NCBI GenBank assembly: GCA_017523005.1
Contig: JAFWXG010000227.1
Coordinates: 1-6,913 of the forward strand
Length of the DNA stretch: 6,913 bases
Source: Clostridia bacterium
Lineage (GTDB): Bacteria; Bacillota; Clostridia; RGIG6154
Reading direction: 5' to 3'
A program made the translations under genes and the position numbers. Below are positions 5,901 through 6,913 of this stretch, piece by piece. Within the stretch, counting starts at the first letter, position 1; the number at the start of each line of letters is the position of its first letter. Under the pieces are notes generated by a model. That model saw only the letters and a list, made by a program, of their open reading frames with translations, did no database searches and was not told the origin of the DNA.

Positions 5901-6440
5901 ATTATGTGCATAGGGAGCACCCATAAGGGTTAAGAGCTCTCTTGCTTCTTCGTCGGTATTTGCAGTTGTTACCATAACAATGTCCATACCTCTGATTTTG
6001 TCGATTTTATCATATTCGATTTCTGGGAAAATCAACTGTTCTTTTAAACCCAAAGCGTAGTTGCCTCTGCCGTCAAAAGAATCAGGGTTGATACCTCTGA
6101 AGTCACGAACGCGTGGGAGTGCGATGTTGAATAATTTATCTAAAAATTCATACATTTTTTCTCCGCGTAAGGTTACTTTGCAACCAATGTTCATACCTTC
6201 TCTGATTTTGAAGTTTGCAACAGACTTCTTAACTTTGGTAATAAGCGGTTTCTGACCGGTAATGATTGCGAGGTCATTTGCAGCAGCATCTAATACTTTT
6301 GCATTATCTTTCGCTTCACCCATACCGATATTGATAACAATTTTTTCAAGCTTCGGAATTTGCATAACACTCTTATAACCGAACTTCTGCATAAGTGCAG
6401 GTGCAACTTCCTTAGCGTATTTGTCATAAAGACGGGCCAT
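5898..6440 (-). CDS. rplE: 50S ribosomal protein L5
   Basis: L5 binds 5S rRNA and touches the P-site tRNA and 30S head through bridge B1b. At 180 residues it has normal length. MQIPKLEKIVINIGMGEA (26-43) and ITGQKPLITKVKKSVANFKI (60-79) open the protein. REGMNIGCKVTLRGEKMYEF (80-99) follows, then PRVRDFRGI (109-117) and FDGRGNYALGLKEQLIFPEI (122-141). It ends GMDIVMVTTANTDEEARELL (151-170) with a short tail PYAHN. All are standard family blocks. The ATG at 6440-6438 has GGAAGGAGG upstream, 23 bases after the rplX stop. It ends 13 bases before rpsZ. Confidence 0.97.
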   Translation of the reverse strand: MARLYDKYAKEVAPALMQKFGYKSVMQIPKLEKIVINIGMGEAKDNAKVLDAAANDLAIITGQKPLITKVKKSVANFKIREGMNIGCKVTLRGEKMYEFLDKLFNIALPRVRDFRGINPDSFDGRGNYALGLKEQLIFPEIEYDKIDKIRGMDIVMVTTANTDEEARELLTLMGAPYAHN

Positions 6441-6463
6441 TGATATAACCTCCTTCCGTTCGA

Positions 6464-6787
6464 TTAGTCAGTAAATAATTCATTGCATTTTTTGCAATAA
6501 CGAACGATGCTTCCATCATCCATAACTTTTCTACCGATTCTTGTCGGTTGATTGCATTTAGAGCATACATGCATAAGCTTTGAAACGCGAACCGGAACTT
6601 CCTGTTTGATAATTCCGCCTTCTTCGCCCTGTTTTCTTGGCTTTACATGCTTTGTTGCCATTGCAACACCTTCAACAATTGCCATTTCTTTCTTAGGGAT
6701 TACAGACAATACTTTGCCTTTTTTACCCTTGTCCTTGCCGGAAAGAACAACAACTGTATCACCTGTTTTGATGTGTAATTTGTTCAC
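6464..6787 (-). CDS. rplX: 50S ribosomal protein L24 with C-terminal Cys4 motif
   Basis: L24 is an early 50S assembly protein near the exit tunnel. The 107 residues begin MNKLHIKTGDTVVVLSGKDK, the KOW domain (about 3-35). A second segment includes GVAMATKHVKPRKQGEEGGI (40-59). The C-terminus has CSKC (75-78) and CKKC (98-101), a probable zinc ribbon seen in many Firmicute L24 proteins. The start is the GTG at 6787-6785: AAGGAGG (6802-6796) lies 8 bases away. An upstream in-frame GTG (6796-6794), which would add MPK, overlaps the SD itself and cannot be used efficiently. It begins 13 bases after the rplN stop. Confidence 0.95.
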   Translation of the reverse strand: MNKLHIKTGDTVVVLSGKDKGKKGKVLSVIPKKEMAIVEGVAMATKHVKPRKQGEEGGIIKQEVPVRVSKLMHVCSKCNQPTRIGRKVMDDGSIVRYCKKCNELFTD

Positions 6788-6803
6788 TTTCGGCACCTCC
6801 TTA
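6785..6803 (-). promoter_or_regulatory. rplX SD overlapping the rplN stop; decides the GTG start
   Basis: AAGGAGG (6802-6796) shares two bases with the rplN TAA (6803-6801). Eight bases separate it from GTG 6787-6785. The earlier GTG at 6796-6794 shares its first base with the SD, so it is ruled out as the start. Confidence 0.82.
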
Positions 6804-6913
6804 TAATACTTCGGGAGCTAAAGACAATATTTTCATATATTCTTTATCTCTCAACTCTCTTGCAACAGGTCCAAAGATACGGCTACCTCTTGGGTTTTTG
6901 TCTTCTTTGATAA
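6801..6913 (-). CDS. rplN: 50S ribosomal protein L14 (3' part, runs off the window)
   Basis: L14 lies on the 50S interface near the factor-binding region. Only the last 36 codons are present; they start with IKEDKNPRGSRIFGPVAREL and go on to LSLAPEVL, then TAA (6803-6801). This is the invariant C-terminus of L14 (full length about 122 residues), and its place just before rplX is the standard spc order. Start and upstream region are outside the window. Confidence 0.95.
   Translation of the reverse strand, partial: IKEDKNPRGSRIFGPVARELRDKEYMKILSLAPEVL

Noticed and set aside
6788..6796. rplX starting at GTG 6796 (adds MPK)
   Set aside because: The first base of that GTG is part of the AAGGAGG SD; the GTG at 6787 has proper 8-base spacing and gives the usual MNKLHIKTGD start.
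1..6913. An undescribed system, mobile element or defence locus
   Set aside because: Every stretch is accounted for by core translation and secretion genes in the standard Firmicute order, with gaps of at most 54 bases.

Overview
The window is the downstream half of the spc (ribosomal protein) operon of a low-to-mid GC Firmicute, most likely a member of the Clostridia. All genes lie on the minus strand, so transcription runs from high to low coordinates. The order in transcription is rplN (3' end only), rplX, rplE, rpsZ, rpsH, rplF, rplR, rpsE, rpmD, rplO, secY, adk, map, a small KOW-domain gene, and infA (5' end only). Firmicute assignment rests on the secY-adk-map-KOW-infA order, the zinc-ribbon (type Z) S14, an L24 with a C-terminal Cys4 motif, the Cys4 LID of adenylate kinase, and strong AGGAGG-type ribosome binding sites. 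This is inference from protein families; no species can be named.

Layout: 6913-3098 encodes ten ribosomal proteins (L14, L24, L5, S14, S8, L6, L18, S5, L30, L15). 3094-1814 encodes the SecY translocon channel. 1786-401 encodes adenylate kinase and methionine aminopeptidase. 379-122 encodes a KOW RNA-binding protein, and 98-1 begins translation initiation factor IF-1. Gaps between genes are 3 to 54 bases, and several Shine-Dalgarno (SD) sequences overlap the preceding stop codon, as expected for one translationally coupled polycistron. I see no promoter, terminator, RNA gene, mobile element or CRISPR, and no stretch without a gene longer than 54 bases.

The genes form one growth-rate unit: 50S and 30S proteins, the channel for nascent exported and membrane proteins, the enzyme that removes the initiator Met, the AMP/ADP balancing kinase, and an initiation factor.

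The one real anomaly is the rplO/secY junction (about 3087-3110). L15 lacks its expected stop codon after the canonical residue 146, by exactly one base, and its frame runs on for 45 residues inside secY. In the same 20 bases, the best-supported secY start is a rare CTG. Other points are start-site corrections (rplX GTG at 6787; TTG starts for rpsZ and the KOW gene) and a Phe in the Adk STG(D/N) position. I do not see a previously undescribed system here; apart from that junction the region is ordinary core genome.
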